64,000 nucleotides of DNA from Hyphomonadaceae bacterium (lineage in GTDB: Bacteria > Pseudomonadota > Alphaproteobacteria > Caulobacterales > Aquidulcibacteraceae), in NCBI GenBank assembly GCA_016791445.1, contig JAEUMP010000006.1, positions 124,001 to 188,000 on the forward strand. Direction: 5' to 3'. Within the stretch, counting starts at the first letter, position 1. Each line of letters starts with the position of its first letter. Positions 9,226-17,114 of the stretch are shown in pieces. Below the pieces are notes generated by a model. The model ran no database searches, was not told the origin of the DNA, and saw only the letters and a program-made list of their open reading frames with translations. Made by a program: the position numbers and the translations under genes.

Positions 9226-9301
9226 GGGGCCGTAGCTCAGTTGGGAGAGCGCGTGAATGGCATTCACGAGGTCAGCGGTTCGATCCCGCTCGGCTCCACC
9301 A
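9226..9301 (+). tRNA. tRNA-Ala (anticodon GGC), CCA encoded
   Basis: A complete cloverleaf can be folded. The acceptor stem GGGGCCG pairs with CGGCTCC (one G-U). The D arm starts GCTCAGTTGGGAGAGC, the anticodon stem CGTGA/TCACG holds a loop with GGC, and the T arm contains GGTTCGATCC. The 3' CCA is encoded at 9299-9301. GGC reads GCC, the likely commonest alanine codon in this genome. It is a single tRNA gene with no rRNA nearby. Confidence 0.97.
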
Positions 9302-9337
9302 TCCCTTTCCCCTGTTCGCTTCCTTCGCACTTTGGCT

Positions 9338-9363
9338 TGATCCGCTTGGCCATGGCGGGATCA
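9338..9363. promoter_or_regulatory. Inverted repeat upstream of the ECF sigma gene
   Basis: TGATCC-N14-GGATCA is a perfect 6-bp-arm inverted repeat in the gap between tRNA-Ala and the ECF sigma gene (start 9404). It could be a protein-binding site controlling the sigma-kinase-protease group. Short arms make chance occurrence possible. Confidence 0.25.
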
Positions 9364-9403
9364 TTGCATAAGACTCATGTTCGCATTCGCGGGACGAGGG
9401 ACG

Positions 9404-9997
9404 ATGGACGGCGAAGATCCCATCGAGATCGATCTCAAGACGCTCTGGGACGGGTTCGGCCGGGGCGATCCGAAGGCGCGCGACCGCCTCCTCGCCCTGC
9501 ACTATGACGAGATGCGCCGCGTGGCCCGCAAGGTCCTGCGCGACGAAGGGGCTAAGCTGAACATCCAGCCCACCGAACTTGCGAACGAGGCAGCGATCCG
9601 GCTGATGAACCTCGACCGCATCCAGTGGAAGGAGCGCACGCATTTCCTCGCGATGTCCGCCCGGGTGATGCGCCAGATCCTGATCGACGAGGTCCGCCGC
9701 TTCCGCGCACAGAAGCGCCAGGCGCCGCCGGTCGTCACCCGCTGGGTCGATCACGCCGCCGACGAGAAGGCCCGCGCGCCGCTCGACCTGGAAGCCTTCG
9801 ACGACAGTCTCACCCGGCTCGCCGCGATTGATCCCGACAAGGCGCGGCTCGTGGAGATGCGCTTCTTCGCGGGGCTGACCATCGAAGAGATCGCTCAGAT
9901 GGACGGCATTTCGGAGTCCACCGTGAAGCGCCAGTGGCGCACGGCCCGCGCCTGGCTGCTGAAGGATCTCGGTCAGGACGAGTCGGACGACGGCTGA
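9404..9997 (+). CDS. ECF-type RNA polymerase sigma factor
   Basis: A 197-residue sigma factor of the Sigma70_ECF (PF07638-like) type. Region 2 is visible in LLALHYDEMRRVARKVLRD and THFLAMSARVMRQILIDEVRR, and region 4 in GLTIEEIAQMDGISESTVKRQWRTARAWL. It should direct polymerase to a small regulon. ATG 9404 follows GAGGGACG. The kinase gene starts 2 bp after its stop. Such sigma factors are known to be paired with Ser/Thr kinases (for example EcfK-PknS in Xanthomonas, ECF43), where phosphorylation replaces a classical anti-sigma factor. No anti-sigma gene is present here, which fits that model. Confidence 0.9.
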   Translation: MDGEDPIEIDLKTLWDGFGRGDPKARDRLLALHYDEMRRVARKVLRDEGAKLNIQPTELANEAAIRLMNLDRIQWKERTHFLAMSARVMRQILIDEVRRFRAQKRQAPPVVTRWVDHAADEKARAPLDLEAFDDSLTRLAAIDPDKARLVEMRFFAGLTIEEIAQMDGISESTVKRQWRTARAWLLKDLGQDESDDG

Positions 9998-9999
9998 CG

Positions 10000-12450
10000 A
10001 TGGACCTCGCCCTCGAACGCCGCGCGATGAAGACGTTCGAGGAGTCGCTCCTCGAAGCGCCGGATGATCAGGACGCCTGGATCGAAGCGCAGTGCGCCGA
10101 CGACCCCGCCCTGCGCAAGGCGGCTCTGGCGCTGCTTAACGCCGCCCGCCACGCCACCGCCTTCCCGACAGAAATGCCCGCTGCAGGCTCGACGCGCATC
10201 GCCGAGATCGCGCCGCCGGAACGCGTCGGCGCATGGAAGCTGACGGAACGCATCGGCGCCGGCGGGATGGGGGATGTGTGGCGCGCGGAACGCGACGATG
10301 GCCTCTTCGACCAGTCGGTTGCGGTGAAGCTGCTTCGACCCAGCCTCTACGCCGCCGCGTCGGCCGCCTATTTCGACACCGAGCGCCGCGTGCTCGCGCG
10401 TCTGCGCCACAAGAACATCGCGCAGCTCTACGACGGCGGCGCTGCGGAGTCGGGCATCGCGTGGTTCGCGATGGAATTGCTCACGGGCGATCCCATCGAT
10501 GTGCATGTGAAGAAGAACGCGCTGGAGCCGAAGGCCGTCGCCCAGCTGGTGATCGACGTGTGCGCCGGCGTGCAGCACGCGCACGCGGCGTCGGTGGTCC
10601 ATGCGGACATCAAGCCGTCCAACATCATCGTCGATGGCGACGGCGTGGTGAAACTGCTCGACTTCGGCATCGCGCAGGTTCTGACGGCGCAGGCCGGCGA
10701 CGACAAACTGGAAACCGGCGCCTACCCGCTGACACCCGCCTATTCGAGTCCCGCGCGTCTTGCCGGCGAGCGTCCGACGCCGAGCGACGACGTCTTCGCC
10801 CTCGGCGCGATGCTGTTCGAGCTTCTCACCGGCACACCGCGCGATGCGACGGCGCGCCTTCCGTTATCGCTCGTCGACGCGCTCGAACCGGGCGACCCCC
10901 GGACGGAAATTCTGGAGGGTGATCTCGCCTTCATCGTCGCCAGAGCGACCGATCCGCGCCCCGATCACCGCTACGCCAGCGCCAGCGCCCTCGCGAGCGA
11001 TCTGGAGAACTGGCTCGCATTGCGCCCCCTTGCCGCGCGTCCGCGCGACTGGCGCTACGAGACCAGACTCTTCGTGCGCCGTCACCGCATCGGCGTCGCC
11101 GCCACCGCGGCCGCGATCCTCGGCCTGCTTACGGCGCTCATCGTGACGGGCATCCTGTACAGCAACGCCGAGCACTCCCGCGCCGAAGCGGAGAAGCGGT
11201 TCTCGGAAGTCCGCGCGCTCTCGAAATTCCAGCTCTTCGATCTCTACGACGCACTCGCACAGATCCCCGGCACGACCGAGACCCGCTTCCGCCTTGCGCG
11301 CGTGGGGCAGTCCTATCTCGACAATCTGGTCTATTCGCCCGGCAACTCACCCGAACTGCGTCTGGAGGCCGCCGCCGGGTATATTCGCCTTGCGGAAGTT
11401 CAGGGCGTGCCGACCGTGCCGAACCTCGGCGATCTCGAAAGCGCCCGCAACAATCTGCATCTCGCCGACGTGATGCTGCAGTCGATCAACCTGCCGGGCG
11501 CTTCGCTCGAACGGGCGCGGGCGAACCTGCTGCTCGCCACCATCGCCATCCAGGCGGACCAGGACATGGACGCAGGCAAGAAGCACGTGGCCGAAGCGGC
11601 GCGTCTGCTCGGCCCGCCGCCGTCGACGCCGAACATGGAGTGGCTCGACACGCAGCAGGCGCTCTATCTCCGGGAAATGCAGATCGCCGACTGGGAGGAG
11701 CGTTTCGCCGACGTGCGCGCGATCGCGGCGAAGGCGCTCGCCGCTCTCGAAACCTGGCGCGGAGACATGCGCCTCGACGACAAGTATCCGCGCTGGCGGG
11801 CGCGCGCGATGGCCATGGCCGCAAGCGCGCGCTGGTATCAGGGCGACAAGGTCGGTGCGTTGCCTGTCTATGAGAACGCCAACGCCCTCCTCCGCGAGGC
11901 GCTGGTGCGGATGCCCAACCGCGCGAGCCTGATGAAAGAGCTGATCATCAGCAACTACGAGATCGTCACGACGCTGGAGAGTCTCGGCCGCTCCCGGGAG
12001 GCGATCGTGCGCATGCGCGAAAGCCTCGCCTACACCAGCCGTCTGCTCGAGATCGAAGCCCGCGACCAGAGCCTGCGCCGCATGCGCGCGTTGCACCGCG
12101 ACGCGCTGGCGCAGTTGCTTGCCACGAACGGCCGGTTCGAGGAGGCGCTCCGGGAGGAGGCCGCCGTGGTGGAGGAGACGCGCGCGATCCATCTTGAGAG
12201 CCCCGGCGAGCCGCGCACGCTGCGCGATCACGCTTTTCACGTCATGGTCTTCGGCACGATCAACTGGCGCGCGGGTAACCGGAAGGCTGCCTGCACGCAC
12301 TGGGCGGAAGCCGAGTCCATGTTCAAGACGCTCAAGGCAGGTGCTGCGCTCACGCCGTACGACGAGCGGGTCAATCTCGGATTTGTCACGCACAATCTGG
12401 AGGTCTGCGCCGGCAAGAAGCCCGCTTCCGCCATCAAACTCTCCGAATGA
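10000..12450 (+). CDS. Membrane Ser/Thr protein kinase with TPR-like sensor
   Basis: An 816-residue Hanks-type kinase. A short helical N-terminus precedes the kinase domain: glycine loop GAGGMGDVW (about 86-94), K110 in VAVKLL, catalytic loop H201-A202-D203-IKPSN, D221 in LDFGIAQ, and TPAYSSPARL. The usual HRD arginine is Ala, so this is a non-RD kinase not expected to need activation-loop phosphorylation. One membrane segment follows at about 364-386, then about 430 residues of helical repeats resembling TPRs, probably periplasmic. The gene is 2 bp after the ECF sigma gene, so the sigma factor is the likely target. Confidence 0.93.
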   Translation: MDLALERRAMKTFEESLLEAPDDQDAWIEAQCADDPALRKAALALLNAARHATAFPTEMPAAGSTRIAEIAPPERVGAWKLTERIGAGGMGDVWRAERDDGLFDQSVAVKLLRPSLYAAASAAYFDTERRVLARLRHKNIAQLYDGGAAESGIAWFAMELLTGDPIDVHVKKNALEPKAVAQLVIDVCAGVQHAHAASVVHADIKPSNIIVDGDGVVKLLDFGIAQVLTAQAGDDKLETGAYPLTPAYSSPARLAGERPTPSDDVFALGAMLFELLTGTPRDATARLPLSLVDALEPGDPRTEILEGDLAFIVARATDPRPDHRYASASALASDLENWLALRPLAARPRDWRYETRLFVRRHRIGVAATAAAILGLLTALIVTGILYSNAEHSRAEAEKRFSEVRALSKFQLFDLYDALAQIPGTTETRFRLARVGQSYLDNLVYSPGNSPELRLEAAAGYIRLAEVQGVPTVPNLGDLESARNNLHLADVMLQSINLPGASLERARANLLLATIAIQADQDMDAGKKHVAEAARLLGPPPSTPNMEWLDTQQALYLREMQIADWEERFADVRAIAAKALAALETWRGDMRLDDKYPRWRARAMAMAASARWYQGDKVGALPVYENANALLREALVRMPNRASLMKELIISNYEIVTTLESLGRSREAIVRMRESLAYTSRLLEIEARDQSLRRMRALHRDALAQLLATNGRFEEALREEAAVVEETRAIHLESPGEPRTLRDHAFHVMVFGTINWRAGNRKAACTHWAEAESMFKTLKAGAALTPYDERVNLGFVTHNLEVCAGKKPASAIKLSE

Positions 12451-12505
12451 CCCATTCCACGGCGGCGCGACGCCTTTGCACTATCACCCCGATGGAGATC
12501 GCCCC

Positions 12506-13291
12506 ATGACTGGCTGGCAGCACCTGTCCCAAGAACCGCCGAAGCCGAAGAGGGGATTCTCCAATCCGTTCGGCGGCGCGCCGCGCGACCCATCGGGCGA
12601 TCCGACTGGCGGACAGAAGCGCAAGCGCTGGGGCCTCGCCATTCTCGGCCTGATCGTCGTGCTCGCCGGCGTCGACCAGATGACGGGCGGCAAGATCTTC
12701 AACGAGAGCGGCACGAACCAGTTCGTCCAGCAGAACAACTACGACCCGAGGGCCGGCGTCTGGCAGCCGAAGCCCGGCGAACCGATTCCACCACCCGTCG
12801 ACCTGCCGATCCAGAACCTGCGTCAGGAAACGGAAGTCTGGTGCTGGGCGGCGGTGTCGCAGCAGATCATCTATTCGCTCCGCGGGCAGCAAAACACGCC
12901 GGCGCAGTGCGCCCTCGTGGCGATGGCCAACGGCGCGGAGCCGGGCGTGTGCTGCAACGGCTACAACCAGCAATGCGTCACCACCGGTTCGCTGGACCAG
13001 ATCCGCAGCCTCATCCAGCAATTCGGCGGCCGCCCCTCGAACATCGCCGAGCCCACCGACCCGATGACGCTCTACAAGACGCTGGCCGCCGGCCATCCCG
13101 TCATCATCGCCATCCAGCAGCAGGGCGCGCAGTCCGGGCACGTCATCGTCGTGCGCGGCATGACTTTCATGCAGACCCAGAATGGCATCGAGCCGGTGTT
13201 GCACATCAACGACCCGATGGCCGTCTACACGCAGCCCGTGCCCTTCCGGCAGCTGCAGCAGATGTGGAAGGCCGCAATCATCGTGAACTGA
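12506..13291 (+). CDS. Membrane-anchored papain-like cysteine peptidase
   Basis: A 261-residue protein: a Pro/Gly-rich cytoplasmic N-terminus, one membrane segment (about 42-56, WGLAILGLIVVLAGV) and a periplasmic domain resembling papain-like bacterial peptidases (PF12385 type). Catalytic candidates are C113 in VWCWAAVSQ, H212 in SGHVIVVRG and N235/D236 in HINDP. C149, C150 and C157 could form disulfides. ATG 12506 follows GGAG with 8-nt spacing; the longer frame upstream only shadows the kinase gene. It is 55 bp after the kinase, so the group sigma-kinase-protease may be one unit. Substrate unknown. Confidence 0.82.
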   Translation: MTGWQHLSQEPPKPKRGFSNPFGGAPRDPSGDPTGGQKRKRWGLAILGLIVVLAGVDQMTGGKIFNESGTNQFVQQNNYDPRAGVWQPKPGEPIPPPVDLPIQNLRQETEVWCWAAVSQQIIYSLRGQQNTPAQCALVAMANGAEPGVCCNGYNQQCVTTGSLDQIRSLIQQFGGRPSNIAEPTDPMTLYKTLAAGHPVIIAIQQQGAQSGHVIVVRGMTFMQTQNGIEPVLHINDPMAVYTQPVPFRQLQQMWKAAIIVN

Positions 13292-13312
13292 GCGGACGAC
13301 GCGACGCACAAC

Positions 13313-13343
13313 AAAAAAGCCCCGGCGCCGGCCGGGGCTTTTT
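13313..13343. terminator. Bidirectional rho-independent terminator
   Basis: A perfect stem AAAAAGCCCCGGC/GCCGGGGCTTTTT with loop GCCG is followed by a T-run on the plus strand and, by symmetry, on the minus strand. It ends the plus-strand protease transcript and the convergent minus-strand operon that finishes at 13361. Confidence 0.93.
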
Positions 13344-13360
13344 CAGTTCTGTCGACACGA

Positions 13361-13951
13361 TCAGGTGGAATAGGTGTCCACGCCCTCGTCGTAGCTGTCG
13401 GCGTTCTCGGCGTCCTCGATCTCGTCGCCGCCGCCGCCGTAGTCCGCCGCCACCTCGACTTCGTCGGCGGCGTCATCGGCAAGGTCCTCTGCGGTTTCGA
13501 ATTCGCCGGCTTCCGCCGCATCGACAGCCGCTTCGGCTTTGTCGTCGGCGATTTCCTGATGGTAGTCGGCGTTGTCGAGATCCATCTGGTCGTAGTCCGC
13601 ATCGCGGATGGCCAACTGGGCCTCAAGCGGGTCGTCGCCCTTTTCCTCGACTTCCTTCAGTTCGTATTCGGCCTTGTCCGAAAGCTCCCGCGCCTTGTCG
13701 TAATCCCCGTCGGCGGCGGCCTTCGCCTGGTCGACCTGCAGGTCCTCGGCATTCTCGCGGGACTCGTCGGCGTCACGGGCGTTGGAGATCACTGCGTCGA
13801 GATCGAGATCTGCCAGAGTGCCGTCGGCGGCCGCCTGTTCGAGAACATTGCGGGCCGATTGCTGCGCGCCATCGGAGAGGCTCGCCATCTGGATCTGGAA
13901 ATCGCTCGTCCCCTCCGTGGGGAACAGGTCATCGAGAGTACGTGCGGCCAT
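13361..13951 (-). CDS. Acidic Ala/Asp/Glu-rich helical protein, unknown
   Basis: A 196-residue, strongly acidic protein with no signal peptide or membrane segment. After LDDLFPTEGTSDFQIQMASLSDGAQQ it becomes a run of short amphipathic helices built on Ala, Asp and Glu (AEYELKEVEEKGD, AEAAVDAAEAGEFETAEDLA), ending in a Gly/Asp/Tyr tail. I recognise no family. It is the last gene of the eight-gene operon, 32 bp after the coiled-coil gene and just before the bidirectional terminator. A scaffold or sequestering partner is possible but unsupported. Confidence 0.72.
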   Translation of the reverse strand: MAARTLDDLFPTEGTSDFQIQMASLSDGAQQSARNVLEQAAADGTLADLDLDAVISNARDADESRENAEDLQVDQAKAAADGDYDKARELSDKAEYELKEVEEKGDDPLEAQLAIRDADYDQMDLDNADYHQEIADDKAEAAVDAAEAGEFETAEDLADDAADEVEVAADYGGGGDEIEDAENADSYDEGVDTYST

Positions 13952-13983
13952 GTTTCAAACTCCTCTGCTTCTAGAGGCGCAGC

Positions 13984-14703
13984 TCAGTCGGAATAGGGGT
14001 CATCCTCATCGTCTTCATCGTCGTCGTCTTCGTCGGCTTCCGCCTCGATGGCCTCCTCGCGCTCTTTCGCCTCCTGCTCGATGCGCTCCATTTCGGCTTC
14101 GTGGCGCTCCTGCTGCTGGTCCATCAACTCCTGTTCGCGCGCCTGGCGATCGGCGGCGGCTTCGGCCTCCTCCGCTTCACGCTTGCGCTGGGCGGCGGCC
14201 TCTTCCTCGTGAAGGTTCTCGACGTGCACATCCTCCTGGACCTCACGCACCTCGAGTTCGCCGGCGGCGGTCGCCGTCTCGATCACCTTCTGCGCGGCGG
14301 CGTTCTGGGCTTGTTGCATCTGCTGGGCGTACTGGGAGGCTGCCTGCGCGGCCTGCATGGCCTGCTGTGTCGCCCACGGCGTACGTCCAGATTCCTCGGT
14401 CTGCGCTTCGACCTCGGCATGCTCGAGCGCTTCTGCGGCGCCGTCCACGATCGCCTCGCCCTGCACCTGCGCCTCGGAAACGTCGAACTCCGCCGCCCCA
14501 TCCGCGAGGCCGTCGGCGATCTTGCTTGCGCTTTCGCCGATCGTCGCCATCGACGCGTTCAATGCTTCGCTGATCGTGCCGAGCTGCGACGTCGCGGCCT
14601 GACCGATATTCGTCGCCGCAGGACTGATGGCGTCCTTCACGCCGCCGATGGCGTCGCCGATACGGCCCATGAAACCGCCGGAGGATTTGTCGTCGTCGGC
14701 CAT
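13984..14703 (-). CDS. Coiled-coil protein with acidic tail, unknown
   Basis: A 239-residue protein. The first 90 residues (GFMGRIGDAIGGVKDAISPAA, then ASMATIGESASKIADGLADG) are small-residue amphipathic helices, as in membrane-surface-binding proteins. The middle is Gln/Ala-rich (AMQAAQAASQYAQQMQQA), then a long Glu/Arg/Gln coiled coil, ending in about 20 almost purely Asp/Glu residues. ATG 14703 with AAGGAG 9 nt upstream is preferred over a TTG six codons earlier. It starts 14 bp after the M48-like gene ends. The pattern loosely recalls PspA-like or tail-anchored scaffold proteins; I do not assign it. Confidence 0.75.
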   Translation of the reverse strand: MADDDKSSGGFMGRIGDAIGGVKDAISPAATNIGQAATSQLGTISEALNASMATIGESASKIADGLADGAAEFDVSEAQVQGEAIVDGAAEALEHAEVEAQTEESGRTPWATQQAMQAAQAASQYAQQMQQAQNAAAQKVIETATAAGELEVREVQEDVHVENLHEEEAAAQRKREAEEAEAAADRQAREQELMDQQQERHEAEMERIEQEAKEREEAIEAEADEDDDDEDDEDDPYSD

Positions 14704-14717
14704 CGTCTGGTTCTCCT

Positions 14718-16049
14718 TCAATCACCGACCTGGTCAGGACGCGGCTGCGCCGGCTTCTTCGGCTTCACCGCCAGGACTTTCCCGCATGACGGGTTCGGGC
14801 AGCGGACATTCACGGGCTTTTCGCCCACCAGTGCGGCGCGCTTCACGCGCATCGGCGCCTGACAGGAGACGCAGGTGAGGCGCACCGTGTCGTCGTCTGC
14901 CTTTTCCTTCTTTCCGGCGCCGGCGGCCTTCACTTCCTTCGGCGGGCGGAGGCGTTTGTCTTCCGCGTCGTGGTGTTCGATCACCGCGCGCCAGCCCTGC
15001 ATGTCCTCGCTGCCGTGGAAGTCCCGCGCGAGCTTCAGGCGCCGGGCGATGAAGGGCACCGAGCTCATCGTCGCTTCGACGGCCTGCATGGTCACGTCAT
15101 CGCTCTCGTCTTCCTGCAGCGCCCAGTCCTCCATGTTGAGACGGGCGTGGATCGGGAAGGATTTCAGCGTCCACTGCAGCAACACGCGGCGCGTAATGTC
15201 GAGATTGCCCAGCGCGAGCTGACCGGCGCGATCCGCCGTGATCTCCGAATGCCGCGCCCACGCCATGAGCGGCGCCTCGAACGCGCTCTCGACGATCTTC
15301 GCGGGGTTCAGGAACTGCATGACGCCGTCGCCCATGATGGTGCGCTGCGACTGCTTGCGCCCCATCAGAAGCTCGAACGCCGTGCGCCAGACAGCGTGGC
15401 CGGCGCGCACCCGGCCCATCTCGCGCGCGATCATGAAGGCGAGGTCGTCGCCCTTGAAACTGACGAGGACCGACCCGAGCACGACGAAGGCATAGCTGTC
15501 CGTGCCGAGCGTCTTGGCGTCCCACATCTGCTCGCCGGAAACGTATATCTCCGGCATGCGATCGAGGCCGACGATGCGCGCCATGCGCACGGCGAGCGCA
15601 AACACATCCGGCATCTGGTTTTCCGAGAGGCGCACGCCGTTCACGGACGCTTCGAACCATGGTCTTCCGTAGCGCTCGGAAATGTGATGCGCAGCCGCGG
15701 TCACCGGCCCCAGCGACTGCAGGCGCGACATCGCTTCGGCGTCGAAGCGCCAGAGGAAGGCGTCCACCGGCAGCTGGTAACCCACGCCAAGCGGACGCAG
15801 CCACCGGCACTCCCGGCAAATCACCTCCTGGACAGGCAACTTCGAGCCATCGCCGCCGCAGGTGGTGCAATGGTAGCCCGGCATGTACGCCGCGCCATGA
15901 TCGGCGGCGGCGACGCCCGGCGGCGGCGCATGCATGTCGAGGCCGCAGCCCTGACAGAAGCGCACGCCTGCCTCCGACCGCGTCCCGCAATTGGTGCAGA
16001 AGGCCGCGCCGCCTGCGGGAGGTGTTGTCGGAGGGACGGGCGCGTTCAT
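14718..16049 (-). CDS. Zinc-ribbon M48-like protein with degenerate catalytic site
   Basis: A 443-residue protein. N-terminal zinc knuckles are C18-C21-C32-C35 and C61-C64-C78-C81. The middle resembles an M48 metallopeptidase: FAFMIAREMGRVRAGHAVW aligns with the usual HELGH helix, and SEITADRAG (E269) matches the third zinc-ligand motif. The two zinc histidines are Arg (R209-E-M-G-R213), so the protein should not bind catalytic zinc. A C-terminal CxxC zinc finger (LTCVSC and CPNPSC) follows. No membrane segment is obvious, unlike HtpX. It is in an operon with a second zinc-ribbon protein. A pseudo-protease binding or scaffold role is inference. Confidence 0.8.
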   Translation of the reverse strand: MNAPVPPTTPPAGGAAFCTNCGTRSEAGVRFCQGCGLDMHAPPPGVAAADHGAAYMPGYHCTTCGGDGSKLPVQEVICRECRWLRPLGVGYQLPVDAFLWRFDAEAMSRLQSLGPVTAAAHHISERYGRPWFEASVNGVRLSENQMPDVFALAVRMARIVGLDRMPEIYVSGEQMWDAKTLGTDSYAFVVLGSVLVSFKGDDLAFMIAREMGRVRAGHAVWRTAFELLMGRKQSQRTIMGDGVMQFLNPAKIVESAFEAPLMAWARHSEITADRAGQLALGNLDITRRVLLQWTLKSFPIHARLNMEDWALQEDESDDVTMQAVEATMSSVPFIARRLKLARDFHGSEDMQGWRAVIEHHDAEDKRLRPPKEVKAAGAGKKEKADDDTVRLTCVSCQAPMRVKRAALVGEKPVNVRCPNPSCGKVLAVKPKKPAQPRPDQVGD

Positions 16050-16059
16050 CGCATCGGAC

Positions 16060-17016
16060 CTAGAGGCGCTTCAGGAGTTCGGCCTTCTTGGCCTCGAATT
16101 CCTCGGTCGTGAGGATGCCGCTGTCGCGCAGCTTCCCGAGGCGCTCGAGCTGCTCGATCGGCGAAGGCTCGGCGGCGGCCACAGGCGGTGCAACCGGCGG
16201 CGCCGCAGGGGGCGCAACTGGGGGCGCAACCGGGGGGGGCGTGTACTGCTGCGCCGGTTGTTGCGGTTGTTGTTGTGCGAACGGGTTCGACCCGCCGCCC
16301 ATGCCGGGCACCTTGAGATCCATCTTCGGCATCTGGAAGCCGCCACCCTGCACCGGCGCAGCGCCGCCGCCGCCGGCGAGATCGAGCAGAAGCTTGTTGG
16401 CGACCTTGCGCGGAAAATCGCTTGAGAACTGCCACGCCGTCAGCGCCAGCGCGATGACCATGATGAGGATGTTGAACCCCGCGAGATGCATTGTGTAGAT
16501 GTTCGACGCCGTCATCATCGCGGACAGCACGCCGATCACAGCGAGCGCCGCGAACATGCCGATCGTCGAGCCCCAGTCCACCGACATCCGCGCCTGCACC
16601 ACGGTCTGCTGCGGCCCCTGCGGCGTCAGCGTCAGCGTGCCGCGATAGCGCTGGGTCATGCCCAGCTTCTTGTCGGCGACTTCGACCATGATCGTCGACG
16701 GCGGTTGCTGGCCGATCGGCTGGGCGTTGCACGACGGCAGCGTGCGAACGATGTGATCGAAGGTGGCGCGCTGGTCCATCGGCGCGACGCTCTGCGCCTG
16801 GAAGGCGCCCGCCATGCCGCCGCCCATGCCGAAGCGCGAGTTCAACGGCGGTTGCGGAGGCATCGGCGGCGGCATGGGCGGCAGCGGCGGGGGAACAGGC
16901 GCGCCGCCGCCGGCCGCCATGGGCGCACCGCACGATCCGCAGAATTTCGCCGTCTGCGCATTGGCGGCGCCGCACGCCGGACACGCGACCGTTCCTGCTC
17001 CTGCCGTCGTATTCAT
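16060..17016 (-). CDS. Zinc-ribbon membrane protein with C-terminal SHOCT domain
   Basis: A 318-residue protein with C12-C15-C26-C29 zinc ribbon (CPACGAANAQTAKFCGSCG), a Pro/Gly/Met linker, a globular segment of about 90 residues, two membrane segments (STIGMFAALAVIGVLSAMM and FNILIMVIALALTAW), a long Gln/Pro spacer of repeated PPVAP units, and a C-terminal SHOCT motif (IEQLERLGKLRDSGILTTEE). SHOCT domains are short oligomerisation modules often found at protein ends. It ends 10 bp before the M48-like gene start. Probably the membrane anchor of whatever complex this operon builds. Confidence 0.83.
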   Translation of the reverse strand: MNTTAGAGTVACPACGAANAQTAKFCGSCGAPMAAGGGAPVPPPLPPMPPPMPPQPPLNSRFGMGGGMAGAFQAQSVAPMDQRATFDHIVRTLPSCNAQPIGQQPPSTIMVEVADKKLGMTQRYRGTLTLTPQGPQQTVVQARMSVDWGSTIGMFAALAVIGVLSAMMTASNIYTMHLAGFNILIMVIALALTAWQFSSDFPRKVANKLLLDLAGGGGAAPVQGGGFQMPKMDLKVPGMGGGSNPFAQQQPQQPAQQYTPPPVAPPVAPPAAPPVAPPVAAAEPSPIEQLERLGKLRDSGILTTEEFEAKKAELLKRL

Positions 17017-17114
17017 GTCTGCTGCTCCAACCCCGGATTCGAAGAGATCATACCTTGAAGCGCAAACGCGCGGGAGATCGGGTCAACCGGCTTCTCCGTC
17101 CGCGCGCGCGCCGT

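Noticed and set aside
12273-12300. Another GTAACC promoter-like site
   Set aside because: GTAACC occurs inside the kinase gene without CGAA 16 bp later; similar chance matches at about 15777 and 46541 also fail the second element.
12119-13291. A 390-residue protease starting at 12119
   Set aside because: Residues before 12506 are a shadow of the kinase C-terminus; the ATG at 12506 has a good ribosome-binding site and directly precedes the membrane segment.
9404-13291. Regulator of a type VI secretion system, by analogy with EcfK-PknS
   Set aside because: No T6SS gene is in the window; the analogy is used only for the sigma-kinase logic.
14718-16049. Active HtpX-like zinc protease
   Set aside because: The HEXXH is REMGR and there are no HtpX-like membrane segments.
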